Below, piece by piece: positions 8,304 through 16,096 of a DNA stretch of 64,000 bases; position 1 is the stretch's first letter, and the number at the start of each line of letters is the position of its first letter. Where the stretch lies: assembly GCA_002923375.1 (NCBI GenBank), contig BEIJ01000001.1:1426001-1490000 (forward strand), written 5' to 3'. A program made the position numbers and the translations under genes. This stretch comes from a bacterium HR33. Lineage in GTDB: Bacteria; Gemmatimonadota; Gemmatimonadetes; Gemmatimonadales; GWC2-71-9. The notes under the pieces were generated by a model that was given only the letters and a program-made list of their open reading frames with translations, did no database searches and was not told the DNA's origin.

Positions 8304-9443
8304 CTATGTCGAGGCGTCCGCCTTGGGGAGAGGTTCGCGCCACAAGTCGGCGCCGCCCGGCAACGCCGAACCGGTAGCAGCAAACGTCGTCCTGGTGCCG
8401 GCTCGCGATAGTACTACGGCTCCCAGCCCCGCTGTGGCCATGATCCAGGTAAAGACCCCGGCCACCAAAACGAACGCTGCGCCGAGTACCGGAATCCAGC
8501 CCAGCAGTGCGGCGGGGATCCAAATGGCCAGCAGCCCGATGAGCCCGTACGCCAAATAGCGAAATACCGTCCAGCCCCCGGTGTACTGCTCTGCCCACCC
8601 CTTTCTCCTGGCGTACATCTCTCCCACCACCCGGGCCACCGCCAAATACCCGCCGATCACCGCGGCCGCCAGTCCCAGCACAAAGAGAACGACCGCGACC
8701 GGGATCAAGAGGATTCCTACCACGGTCAGTACCAGCGCTATGAGAAGCGTGGCCAGCGCCGGCAGGATCAGCGGCTGGGTGCACAAGCCGGCAAGGAAGC
8801 AGCGGAAGGGGGAGTGGGCTACCGTCTGCGCTACGGTTTCCACCCGATCGGGCACGAAAAACAGCGCTCCGAACCCCAAAGCGGCGAGGGCTACCAGCCC
8901 CCCCAGGACAGTCAGCAGCCCGGTGGCTACTCGCTCTACCGCCGGAACCTCCTGCACCTCTACGCCCCGCCCGGTTGCTCTTTCGGAGCCTGACTGAAAG
9001 ACCCGCGTGAGGGGGGCTCCGGATTCCTCCAGCGGTTGGTACAGGGATGGATCCGGCGGGGGGAGCGTTTCTGCCGCTTCGCCAGCAGGGAGCGCTGCCA
9101 GGAACCGATTCCACGCTTCGAGTTCTCTGGGACCGAACCCGTCGGTGGGCATCTGGCGCAGGGCCGTGAGAAGGGCCTCGCTTTCCAGCTCGGCCGACCT
9201 CGATACCAGAGCGCGCAGGCGCTGCTCCAGCATACCGCCGGCGGTGTATCGGGCTGCGGTCTCGCCGTTCAACTCCAGGCGGCCTTCTCCGGCTACTATC
9301 TCGGTGGACCTGCCATCGGCCCATTCCAGCCGGACGGTGACCGCGCGGCGCGAAAGCTCGGTGGTGTGTCCCACCAGCTGGGCGTATCCGGCGGCGGGAG
9401 TCACTGCCGCCGCAAGCCAGAACAGAAGCTTAGCGCAGCGCAT
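8304..9443 (-). CDS. Membrane protein of ECF sigma operon, function unknown
   Basis: A 379-residue protein with an N-terminal signal sequence (LLFWLAAAVTPAAGYAQ), a soluble exported region of about 150 residues, and then roughly six hydrophobic helices in residues 165-350. The soluble part opens with an all-beta stretch (AVTVRLEWADGRSTEIVAGEG) followed by a helical, Pro/Glu-rich linker. I do not recognise a named family. It overlaps the end of the upstream anti-sigma-like gene by 14 bases and has GGGAGG ahead of its ATG, so it is translated as part of the sigma operon. It may carry the envelope signal, but that is inference. Confidence 0.65.
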   Translation of the reverse strand: MRCAKLLFWLAAAVTPAAGYAQLVGHTTELSRRAVTVRLEWADGRSTEIVAGEGRLELNGETAARYTAGGMLEQRLRALVSRSAELESEALLTALRQMPTDGFGPRELEAWNRFLAALPAGEAAETLPPPDPSLYQPLEESGAPLTRVFQSGSERATGRGVEVQEVPAVERVATGLLTVLGGLVALAALGFGALFFVPDRVETVAQTVAHSPFRCFLAGLCTQPLILPALATLLIALVLTVVGILLIPVAVVLFVLGLAAAVIGGYLAVARVVGEMYARRKGWAEQYTGGWTVFRYLAYGLIGLLAIWIPAALLGWIPVLGAAFVLVAGVFTWIMATAGLGAVVLSRAGTRTTFAATGSALPGGADLWREPLPKADAST

Positions 9444-9969
9444 GGGTCCTCCCGGCGGATGCAGGCGAGCGACTTAGCAGGTATAGTCCGAGCATACTCA
9501 AAGGTATCGCTGCCACGCAGCCCGCTAGAATAGCGGCCGCGGCGGGCCAGCCTGTGCTGGACGCCACCGCCGCAGCGGCTTCGCCGAGGAACGACGACCA
9601 CCGGGCGAATTGGCGCAGCAACTCGTCCAAAGCGGAGGCAGCCAAGGCTGTGGCATAGCTCCTGGCGCTTTCCGCCAGGGACTGGAAGTTCGAGGCGATC
9701 CAGAGGGTGAGCAGGCTGCTCGAGGTTGCAGCCATGACCGCCAGCGCTGCAGCGAGGCGTTGTATCCCTGCGGGTACAGCCCGCGGCCGGTAGTACCAGG
9801 GTACCCTAGCGGGCGCGGGATGTGGAATTCGTATTCGCGCCATGACCCGGTCGGCGAATCCCGGGGAAGGATCGAATCGCGGCAGTGCAGCCAGCCTCAA
9901 GTCGAGCAGGCGGTCCTGCTCGTCGGGCGGGCCGGGCTGGTTGGGGTCGTTGAACGTCGTCGGATTCAT
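9430..9969 (-). CDS. Putative anti-sigma factor (single-pass membrane protein)
   Basis: A 179-residue protein coded directly after an ECF sigma gene. The N-terminal part (DEQDRLLDLRLAALPRFDPSPGFADRVMARI) is the kind of short cytoplasmic helical segment found in anti-sigma factors. It lacks the usual His-Cys-Cys zinc (zf-HC2) motif. Two hydrophobic segments follow (about 78-98 and 143-168). ATG 9969 has AAGGAAGG just upstream; an alternative GTG at 10008 would overlap the sigma stop as GTGA. Assignment as anti-sigma rests on position and topology rather than a diagnostic motif. Confidence 0.6.
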   Translation of the reverse strand: MNPTTFNDPNQPGPPDEQDRLLDLRLAALPRFDPSPGFADRVMARIRIPHPAPARVPWYYRPRAVPAGIQRLAAALAVMAATSSSLLTLWIASNFQSLAESARSYATALAASALDELLRQFARWSSFLGEAAAAVASSTGWPAAAAILAGCVAAIPLSMLGLYLLSRSPASAGRTHALR

Positions 9970-10004
9970 CTGACCTTCCTTACGGTTCGGGGTTTGGGCC
10001 GGTT

Positions 10005-10607
10005 TCACTCTCTGAGCGGGCCCAGGATTTCCTTCAGTTGCGCTCGGGCCCGGTGGATATATGTCTTTACGGTTCCCAGAGGCAGCTCCAGAATCTCCGC
10101 GATTTCTTCATACGGGCGTCCCTCGATGTGTCTCAAGATTATGCAGGCTCGGTATTCGGGCCTGAGTTGTCCTATAGCGCGCTCGATGGCGCTGCCAAGT
10201 TCTTGGGCTTCCAGTTCCTCGAGGGGGGATTCGCCGGGGTGGGGTACCGATATAGCCGTAGCCTGGGCCTCTTCGGGGTCTCTGGCATCCGGCCTCCCTT
10301 CCAGGGAAAGGGTTTCCAGCTTCCGGCGTCTCAAGTGATCGATGGCTGCGTTGTTGGCGATCTTGAAGATCCAAGAGGAGAACTTGAACTCCGGGCGGTA
10401 GGTGTGGAGTGCGTTGAGCGCTTTGACGAAGCACTCTTGAGCCAGATCTTCCGCCAGTTCGCGGTCCCGCACCATGCGGTAGATGAGCGAAAAGACCGGT
10501 CTCTGGTAGCGGCGCAACAGTTCCCGATAGGCCGCTTCTCTGCCCTCGAGGGCCAGTCGGACGATTTCTTGATCGGTGAGAGTCGAGAGATCGGGATGGG
10601 CGTTCAC
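10005..10607 (-). CDS. ECF (sigma-E type) RNA polymerase sigma factor
   Basis: A 200-residue group IV sigma factor. Region 2 is clear (RDRELAEDLAQECFVKAL, then FSSWIFKIANNAAIDHLRRRK, about residues 47-97) and region 4 carries the helix-turn-helix YEEIAEILELPLGTVKTYIHRARAQL (about 163-190). It heads a four-gene operon with a putative anti-sigma gene, a membrane protein and a toast-rack protein, so it probably responds to an envelope signal and controls itself. GTG 10607 has a purine-rich AAAGG upstream. It is divergent from ubiE with only 60 bases between them. Confidence 0.93.
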   Translation of the reverse strand: MNAHPDLSTLTDQEIVRLALEGREAAYRELLRRYQRPVFSLIYRMVRDRELAEDLAQECFVKALNALHTYRPEFKFSSWIFKIANNAAIDHLRRRKLETLSLEGRPDARDPEEAQATAISVPHPGESPLEELEAQELGSAIERAIGQLRPEYRACIILRHIEGRPYEEIAEILELPLGTVKTYIHRARAQLKEILGPLRE

Positions 10608-10667
10608 GGCGCGCCTTTGCGGTGTCGGCTTGCGGTGCTTTGTCGTACGCCTGTAGGTTTCGCCGCT

Positions 10668-11399
10668 ATGATCCGCACCGACGGTTCACCTTCGACTCTT
10701 CCGGCTCCGGACGCGAAGCGGTCGTACGTAAGGGATATGTTCACTGCGATCGCGCCGCGTTACGACTTGTTGAACCATTTGCTCAGTCTCAACATCGACC
10801 GGCGGTGGCGGCGGCGCGCGGTGGATCGCCTGGGCTGGGAGAGCAATCCGGAGGGATTGTACTTGGACCTGTGTGCCGGTACTCTCGATTTGGCGATCGA
10901 GCTGCGGCGCAGGCCGGGATTTGCGGGTCGGGTGGTGGGAGCCGACTTCGTGATACCGATGCTCAGTCGCGGCCGTCGCAAGGACGGCGCTATTGCAGCG
11001 GTGGGGGCAGATGCCCTCCAGCTGCCCTTTCCCGACCGTCGGTTTGACGGGTGCCTGGTCGGGTTCGGAATCCGCAATCTGGTTGACATCGACCAGGGAT
11101 TGAAAGAGATGGCGCGCGTGCTGAGTCCCGGAGGTCGCTTGGTGATTCTCGATTTCTCGGTTCCCACGGTATGGCCGATCCGACCTCTTTATCTCTTTTA
11201 CTTTCGCCGGGTTCTCCCCTGGATCGGGAGACTGGTGTCGAAACATACGACTGCCTATCGATACTTGCCAGCTTCGGTTTCGGAATTTCTCCCGCCGGAG
11301 GATCTGGTCTTGCGGCTCGAGCGAGCGGGTTTCGCTGATTCGGGTTTCGAGAAGCTGACCTCCGGCATCGCTTTTATCGCTTGGGGCAGGGCAACATGA
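10668..11399 (+). CDS. ubiE: Demethylmenaquinone/ubiquinone C-methyltransferase UbiE/MenG family
   Basis: A 243-residue SAM-dependent methyltransferase. YVRDMFTAIAPRYDLLNHLLS and RRWRRRAVD form the family N-terminal motif; LDLCAGTLDLAIEL is the SAM-binding glycine motif, and GFGIRNLVDIDQGLKEMARVLSPGGRL the downstream UbiE signature. It methylates demethylmenaquinone at the last step of quinone synthesis. ATG 10668 gives the correct N-terminus. Its TGA overlaps the ATG of ubiD as ATGA, tying it to the UbiD/UbiA/UbiX genes; with those partners the late futalosine-route menaquinone steps are the best fit. Confidence 0.92.
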   Translation: MIRTDGSPSTLPAPDAKRSYVRDMFTAIAPRYDLLNHLLSLNIDRRWRRRAVDRLGWESNPEGLYLDLCAGTLDLAIELRRRPGFAGRVVGADFVIPMLSRGRRKDGAIAAVGADALQLPFPDRRFDGCLVGFGIRNLVDIDQGLKEMARVLSPGGRLVILDFSVPTVWPIRPLYLFYFRRVLPWIGRLVSKHTTAYRYLPASVSEFLPPEDLVLRLERAGFADSGFEKLTSGIAFIAWGRAT

Positions 11400-12889
11400 T
11401 TTTGAATACGCTGCGCGAGTTCGTAGCGCGCCTGGAAGACTGCGGCGAGTTGGTGCGGGTTTCTCGCCCGGTATCGGTGGTAAAGGAGATCACCGAGATC
11501 GCGGATCGCTGCATGAAATCGCCGGGGGGCGGGCCGGGTTTGGTGTTCGAGCAGCCGGTGTTGGCTAGCGGCTCGGTGAGCGGCGTCCCGGTGGCGGTCA
11601 ACCTTTTCGGCTCTATGCGCCGTATGTGCATCGCTTTGGGAGTGGAGGATTTGGATCAGATCGGCGCTCGCATCGAGGAGCTTTTGAAGTTCAAGGCGCC
11701 GGAGGGATGGCGGCAGAAGCTGGCGATGCTTCCCAAGCTGGCCGAGCTTGCCAAATACCCGCCCAAGATTATCAAGGAGCGGCCGCCGTGTCAGGAGATC
11801 GTCCTTCGGGGTTCGGAGGTCGATCTTTACCAGCTGCCGATTTGCGTTTGCTGGCCGGAGGACGGCGGGCCCTATGTGACGCTTCCTCAGGTGATCACGC
11901 GGGATCCTAGGACCGGTGGCAGGAACGTGGGGATGTATCGGATTCAGGTTTTGGAGCGCGATCTGATGGCGATGCACTGGCAGCGGCACAAGGTGGGTGC
12001 GGCTCACTGGAGAGAGATGGCTGCCCGGGGGGAAAAGATGCCGGTGGTGGTAGCCTTGGGCGGGGACCCGGCCTCCATATACAGTGCTTCGGCCCCTCTG
12101 CCTCCCGACGTGGACGAGTACCTTTTCGCCGGTTTCTTGCGAAGGGAGCCGGTCAGACTCGCTCGCGCGGTAACTTGCGACCTGCACCTGCCGGCGGAGG
12201 CGGAAATCGTCTTGGAGGGCTACATAGATCCGGCCGAACCTCTGGTGATGGAGGGTCCTTTTGGCGACCACACCGGGTTTTACTCTCTGGCCGACGAGTA
12301 CCCGGCGTTCCATGTGACCGCGATAACCATGCGGCGCGATCCGATCTATCCCCACACCATCGTGGGACGCCCCCCGATGGAGGACTACTACCTGGGTCAC
12401 GCCACCGAGCGGATCTTTCTGCCCCTGATCCGCCTCATGGTGCCGGAGGTGGTGGACTATCACATGCCGGCGTACGGAATTTTTCACAACCTGGTATTCG
12501 TCAGCATCGACAAGCAATACCCGGGCCAGGCGTGGAAAGTAATGAACGCCCTGTGGGGTATGGGGCTGATGTCCCTGGCCAAGGTGATCGTAGTCTTCGA
12601 TCGGGATGTCAACGTGCGGGATCCGGAAGAGGCATGGTGGGTTGCGCTCAACCACATAGACCCCCAGAGGGATATCCGTTTCACCATGGGGCCGATCGAT
12701 GTACTGGATCACTCTTCGAGGGCCTTCACCTACGGGTCCAAGATGGGGATCGACGCCACCACCAAGTGGAAGGAGGAGGGTTTCGAGCGGGAGTGGCCCA
12801 AGCGTATCGTCATGGACGAGGAGACCAAGAAACGAGTGGATGCCATGTGGAACGAGCTGGGCATTCTCCTGAAAAACCGCGGAGCGTAA
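11396..12889 (+). CDS. UbiD-family (prenyl-FMN dependent) decarboxylase
   Basis: A 497-residue UbiD-family decarboxylase, which uses prenylated FMN supplied by UbiX. Recognisable segments include ADRCMKSPGGGPGLVFE at the N-terminus, GRNVGMYRIQVLERDLMAMHW, the acidic active-site region EGPFGDHTGFYSLADEYP, and GRPPMEDYYLGHATERIFLP. Length fits the family. It starts inside the ubiE stop (ATGA) and is followed by a UbiA-type prenyltransferase and UbiX, as for MqnL in futalosine menaquinone pathways, where it would decarboxylate the prenylated naphthoate. It might instead be the ubiquinone-type UbiD; neighbours cannot exclude this. Confidence 0.9.
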   Translation: MILNTLREFVARLEDCGELVRVSRPVSVVKEITEIADRCMKSPGGGPGLVFEQPVLASGSVSGVPVAVNLFGSMRRMCIALGVEDLDQIGARIEELLKFKAPEGWRQKLAMLPKLAELAKYPPKIIKERPPCQEIVLRGSEVDLYQLPICVCWPEDGGPYVTLPQVITRDPRTGGRNVGMYRIQVLERDLMAMHWQRHKVGAAHWREMAARGEKMPVVVALGGDPASIYSASAPLPPDVDEYLFAGFLRREPVRLARAVTCDLHLPAEAEIVLEGYIDPAEPLVMEGPFGDHTGFYSLADEYPAFHVTAITMRRDPIYPHTIVGRPPMEDYYLGHATERIFLPLIRLMVPEVVDYHMPAYGIFHNLVFVSIDKQYPGQAWKVMNALWGMGLMSLAKVIVVFDRDVNVRDPEEAWWVALNHIDPQRDIRFTMGPIDVLDHSSRAFTYGSKMGIDATTKWKEEGFEREWPKRIVMDEETKKRVDAMWNELGILLKNRGA

Positions 12890-12918
12890 GGCCGCCGCAG
12901 GGGGCTAGGAGTCGAGGT

Positions 12919-13875
12919 ATGCGGAACACCCAGGCTTGGCGTCCCGATCTCGAGCCGGTCGTACGTTCACCCGAGGTAAAGCGGGGGCCGCGGGAAGGGC
13001 AGACCCTGGCAGGCGACTCTCTCTGGGTGCGCTACTTCAATTTCGTGAAGCTGCCCCACACGCTTTTTGCCCTCCCCTTTGCGCTTTTGGGCGTGGTATA
13101 TGCGTCTGGCGTGAGGGCGCTGGAGTTGAGGCAGCTGGTCTTGGTAGTGGTGGCCTTCACGGCTGCGCGGTTTGCCGCCATGGGGTTCAACCGGATAGTG
13201 GACCGCCGGATAGACGCTTTGAATCCCAGAACCAGGGACCGGGAGTTGCCCGCGGGCCGCCTGTCGCTGCGGCAGGCGAGTGTTGCCGTGGCGATAGGGT
13301 GCCTCGTCTTCGTGCTCGCTGCGGGAATGCTGAACCGCCTGTGTCTCCTGCTGAGTCCGGTGGCGCTGGCCTGGATCCTGCTTTACAGCTATACCAAGTG
13401 GTGGACCCACTGGTCCCATTTCTGGCTGGGGGCTTCTTTGGCCATCGCGCCGGTGGGAGGATATCTGGCGATAACTGGCGCCTGGAGCGATCCTTGGTGG
13501 GCGCTGCTGGCGATCGCCGGAGCGGTCACCCTTTGGGTTGCCGGCTTCGATATCCTTTACGCCTTGCAGGACGAATCTTTCGATCGGGCGCAGGGTCTAA
13601 GAAGCATGGTGGTCTGGTTGGGTGCGCGGGGAAGCATTTTGGTGGCCCGAGCGGTGCATCTGCTCACGGTGCTGCTTTTGGTGCTGTTCGGGCTGGGGGC
13701 GGGTTTCGGTGTATGGTACTATGGAGGCGTGGTTGCGGCCGGTCTCCTTTTGTTCTGGGAACACCGGTTGGTGCGTCCCGGAGATCTGAGTCGATTGGAC
13801 GCCGCTTTCTTTACCATGAACGGGGTATTGAGTGTGGTGGTTTTCCTCGCTGCGCTCATGGATCGCATCACATGA
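12919..13875 (+). CDS. UbiA-family prenyltransferase (MqnP/UbiA-like)
   Basis: A 318-residue polytopic membrane prenyltransferase with about eight hydrophobic helices. The first Asp-rich motif is NRIVDRRIDALNPRTRDREL (N-x3-D-x3-D) and the second is DILYALQDESFDR, the Mg2+/diphosphate-binding sites of the family. FNFVKLPHTLFALPFAL near residue 40 is typical of the 4-hydroxybenzoate or 1,4-dihydroxy-6-naphthoate subfamily. Roughly 40 hydrophilic residues precede the first helix. Its TGA overlaps the start of a small basic ORF (ATGA). In this cluster it most likely attaches the prenyl tail to the quinone ring precursor. Confidence 0.9.
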   Translation: MRNTQAWRPDLEPVVRSPEVKRGPREGQTLAGDSLWVRYFNFVKLPHTLFALPFALLGVVYASGVRALELRQLVLVVVAFTAARFAAMGFNRIVDRRIDALNPRTRDRELPAGRLSLRQASVAVAIGCLVFVLAAGMLNRLCLLLSPVALAWILLYSYTKWWTHWSHFWLGASLAIAPVGGYLAITGAWSDPWWALLAIAGAVTLWVAGFDILYALQDESFDRAQGLRSMVVWLGARGSILVARAVHLLTVLLLVLFGLGAGFGVWYYGGVVAAGLLLFWEHRLVRPGDLSRLDAAFFTMNGVLSVVVFLAALMDRIT

Positions 13876-13991
13876 AGTCCGGACGAGCCCCTTCCCGCTT
13901 GAAGAAGGTACAGCCCGTAAAGCGCCCGGCCCCAAAAGGTCCTCCGCGTCATCCTCACAAGACTCCCGCGCCGAACCGCCGAGGCCGATAG
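13872..13991 (+). CDS. Small highly basic ORF between ubiA and ubiX
   Basis: A 39-codon frame whose ATG overlaps the ubiA stop (ATGA) and whose TAG shares one base with the GTG of ubiX, so it exactly fills the gap between the two genes. The product begins MKSGRAPSRLKKVQPVKRP and is very rich in Lys, Arg and Pro, with no acidic residue. No family is recognised. It could be a small nucleic-acid- or membrane-binding peptide, a coupling cistron that carries ribosomes from ubiA to ubiX, or simply open by chance. The perfect fit at both ends is why it is listed. Confidence 0.4.
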   Translation: MKSGRAPSRLKKVQPVKRPAPKGPPRHPHKTPAPNRRGR

Positions 13992-14575
13992 TGTCTCCGC
14001 CTCCCTGGGTACTGGCAATTACCGGAGCTTCGGGCGCCCCTTACGGAGTGCGTTTGCTGGAACTTTTGGCGCGCCAGAAGGTCCCTTTGTATTTGATCAT
14101 CTCGGGACACGGGTGGCGGCTCTTGGAGATGGAGGCCGGGATCTCCTCGGAGCAGGAGCTGCGGCGGGTGACCGGCGGTGATTGGTCGAGCGTTACGGTT
14201 TTCGACGACGCGGATCGCGGTGCGGTCCCCGCGTCAGGTTCGGCTGCGACGGCGGGAATGGTCATCTGCCCGTGCTCTATGGGAACCGTTGCGGCGATAG
14301 CCCACGGTACCAGCCGGTCGCTGATCGAGCGCGCCGCCGATGTCACCCTGAAAGAGAGGCGACCTTTGATCTTGGTGCCTCGGGAATCGCCGCTCTCTTT
14401 GGTGCACCTGCGGAACCTGATCGCGGTGACGGAGGCGGGTGCTACGGTCTTGCCTGCAGCGCCCGGGTTCTACCATCGGCCGACTTCGGTCGATCAGCTG
14501 GTCGATTTCGTGGTCCAGAGGGTCATAGACCATATGGGGGTTTCGGTGGAGCTGGTCCCCAGATGGAAGGGTTGA
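13991..14575 (+). CDS. ubiX: Flavin prenyltransferase UbiX
   Basis: A 194-residue flavoprotein that joins dimethylallyl phosphate to FMN to make prenyl-FMN, the cofactor of the UbiD decarboxylase coded two genes upstream. Diagnostic segments are VLAITGASGAPYGVRLLELL at the N-terminus, VICPCSMGTVAAIAHGTSRS in the middle, RRPLILVPRESPLSLVHLRN and the C-terminal PGFYHRPTSVDQLVDFVVQR. GTG 13991 gives the standard N-terminus; a longer frame upstream would read through the small ORF region out of phase. High confidence. Confidence 0.94.
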   Translation: MSPPPWVLAITGASGAPYGVRLLELLARQKVPLYLIISGHGWRLLEMEAGISSEQELRRVTGGDWSSVTVFDDADRGAVPASGSAATAGMVICPCSMGTVAAIAHGTSRSLIERAADVTLKERRPLILVPRESPLSLVHLRNLIAVTEAGATVLPAAPGFYHRPTSVDQLVDFVVQRVIDHMGVSVELVPRWKG

Positions 14576-14576
14576 G

Positions 14577-15053
14577 GTGCGAGTAGGGATAATCTCCGAC
14601 ACGCACGGGAATCTGCGGCCCGAAGTTTTGGAGGTCTTCAGCCGGGTGGAGCATATTCTCCACGGGGGTGACGTGGGCTCCGTCGAGGTGCTGGAACGGC
14701 TGGAGAACCTGGCCCCGGTCACGGCGGTTTACGGTAACGTGGACGGGTTGCAGGTACGCTCCCGGTGCCAGAGGGTAGCGCGTTTGGAACTCGAGGGATT
14801 CCTGGTGGTGGTAACTCACGGAGATCAGTTCGGTACGCCAACCCCGGAGCGGCTGCACCGGGAGTTTCCCGACGCCGAAATCATAGTCTTCGGGCACACG
14901 CATCGCCCGCTTTTGGAGTTGGTGGACAAGACCGTGACCGTAATGAATCCGGGCGCGGCGGGCCCTGCGCGTTTTGGAGTGCCTCCTAGCGTGGGGATCA
15001 TGGAACTCGAGCCCGGGATACCGCCCCGCGCGCGGCTGGTGCCACTGTTGTAA
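14577..15053 (+). CDS. YfcE/MJ0936-type metallophosphoesterase
   Basis: A 158-residue calcineurin-like phosphoesterase of the small YfcE family. Metal ligands are visible in order: GIISDTHGN (Asp/His), ILHGGDVGS, AVYGNVD (the GNxD motif), VVVTHGDQFG and IIVFGHTHRP. Members hydrolyse phosphodiesters with Mn2+; natural substrate unknown. GTG 14577 lies two bases after the ubiX stop, so it is part of the same transcript. The C-terminal 20 residues are Pro-rich. Confidence 0.9.
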   Translation: MRVGIISDTHGNLRPEVLEVFSRVEHILHGGDVGSVEVLERLENLAPVTAVYGNVDGLQVRSRCQRVARLELEGFLVVVTHGDQFGTPTPERLHREFPDAEIIVFGHTHRPLLELVDKTVTVMNPGAAGPARFGVPPSVGIMELEPGIPPRARLVPLL

Positions 15054-15085
15054 CTGGTCGGTTGACGATTGGAGGAGGCTGTCAC

Positions 15086-15337
15086 ATGCCGATCTACGAT
15101 TTTCGCTGTAAGGGATGCGGTGCACAGTTCGAGCTGCTGGTTCGCGGACAGGACGCGCCGCAGTGCCCCTCCTGCAAAAGTCGGGAGCTGGATCGCCTGA
15201 TCTCCGTACCGAATTTGGTGACTCCCACCACCCGCCGGCAGAGTATGCGGAGCGCCAAGAAGCGCGAGGAATCGCGAGCCAAGGAGAGAATCCATGACAT
15301 GTTACAGTACGAGAAGAGCCATGACAGGCACGGGTAG
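15086..15337 (+). CDS. FmdB-family zinc-ribbon regulatory protein
   Basis: An 83-residue protein starting MPIYDFRCKGCGAQFELL, the hallmark of the FmdB family. One zinc ribbon is formed by CKGC and CPSC. The C-terminal half is very basic and helical (RSAKKREESRAKERIHD), suggesting nucleic-acid contact, though the family's function is unproven. ATG 15086 has GGAGGAGG 8 bases upstream. Its last 44 bases overlap the beginning of the downstream barrel gene. Confidence 0.88.
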   Translation: MPIYDFRCKGCGAQFELLVRGQDAPQCPSCKSRELDRLISVPNLVTPTTRRQSMRSAKKREESRAKERIHDMLQYEKSHDRHG

Positions 15338-16088
15338 GTTTCTTTTCTCCAGGCGCACCGCTTCCACTTTGGTAGGAGGCTTCCTCCGGCTGGGGCTGGT
15401 CGCGCTCCTGTGGGGTGTTTTGCCGCGAGGTGCGGCAGCGCAGTTGAAAGCCGGCACTAACGAGCTGGCGGTGCAGGTGGGCGGATGGACCGGGGAAGAT
15501 TTCCTCCGCCGGACTGCGGTGTTTACCGATTCGGTACTGGGACAGCTGGAATTCGGGACAGAAGTGTTCCAGGACAACGGATGGATCCTCGGGCTGCGAT
15601 ACACGCACATGTTTCTTCCCTGGCTCGGTGCTGAGGCCACCGGCGCCTACTTGGCGGTGGACGCCACCACGGTGGTCGGCAGGGTGGTGGACGACAGCGT
15701 TACCGGCACCACGGATCGGATTCGCAATCTCGTCACCGGAGCCTTCGCCGGGGGCGTAGTCGCCTTCTTGCCCTTGGCACCGGGGTTACCCGCACCGTTT
15801 CTCAGCGCGGGAGTGGGGGCGGTAACCTATCGCGCCGCCGAGCTTCGAGGGCCCCTCACCTTCGATCCGGTGGTAGGCGAGACGGTGGACACTACTCTTT
15901 TTGTGCTGGATCTGGGGGTGAACGGAGGGCCTACGTTCGGCGGCGGGATAGCGTACTATCCGACCGACGAGCTGGGTTTTCGCTTGGAGGCACGCTGGTG
16001 GTTCATCTCCCTGCACGAACGGGTGGCAGACGAGAGGTTGAGGCGGCGGAACGCGTGGATTACGGCTTCGGTTAACGTAAGGCTGTGA
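15294..16088 (+). CDS. Predicted outer-membrane beta-barrel protein
   Basis: A 264-residue exported protein. The signal peptide core GLVALLWGVLPRGAAAQ ends at about residue 50. The mature part alternates Gly/aromatic strands (WILGLRYTHMFLPWLGAEATGAYLAV, split by polar turns) and ends with NAWITASVNVRL, a C-terminal amphipathic strand usual for outer-membrane barrels. ATG 15294 has AAGGAG 7 bases upstream; ATG 15321 would give a shorter and more ordinary signal peptide and is the alternative. No enzyme motif. It overlaps fmdB by 44 bases and precedes the OsmC-like gene by 8. Confidence 0.7.
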   Translation: MTCYSTRRAMTGTGRFLFSRRTASTLVGGFLRLGLVALLWGVLPRGAAAQLKAGTNELAVQVGGWTGEDFLRRTAVFTDSVLGQLEFGTEVFQDNGWILGLRYTHMFLPWLGAEATGAYLAVDATTVVGRVVDDSVTGTTDRIRNLVTGAFAGGVVAFLPLAPGLPAPFLSAGVGAVTYRAAELRGPLTFDPVVGETVDTTLFVLDLGVNGGPTFGGGIAYYPTDELGFRLEARWWFISLHERVADERLRRRNAWITASVNVRL

Positions 16089-16096
16089 GGTGGTCT

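Noticed and set aside
12175-12918. N-terminal extension of the UbiA-type gene
   Set aside because: Lies in another frame of ubiD; UbiA family sequence starts after ATG 12919.
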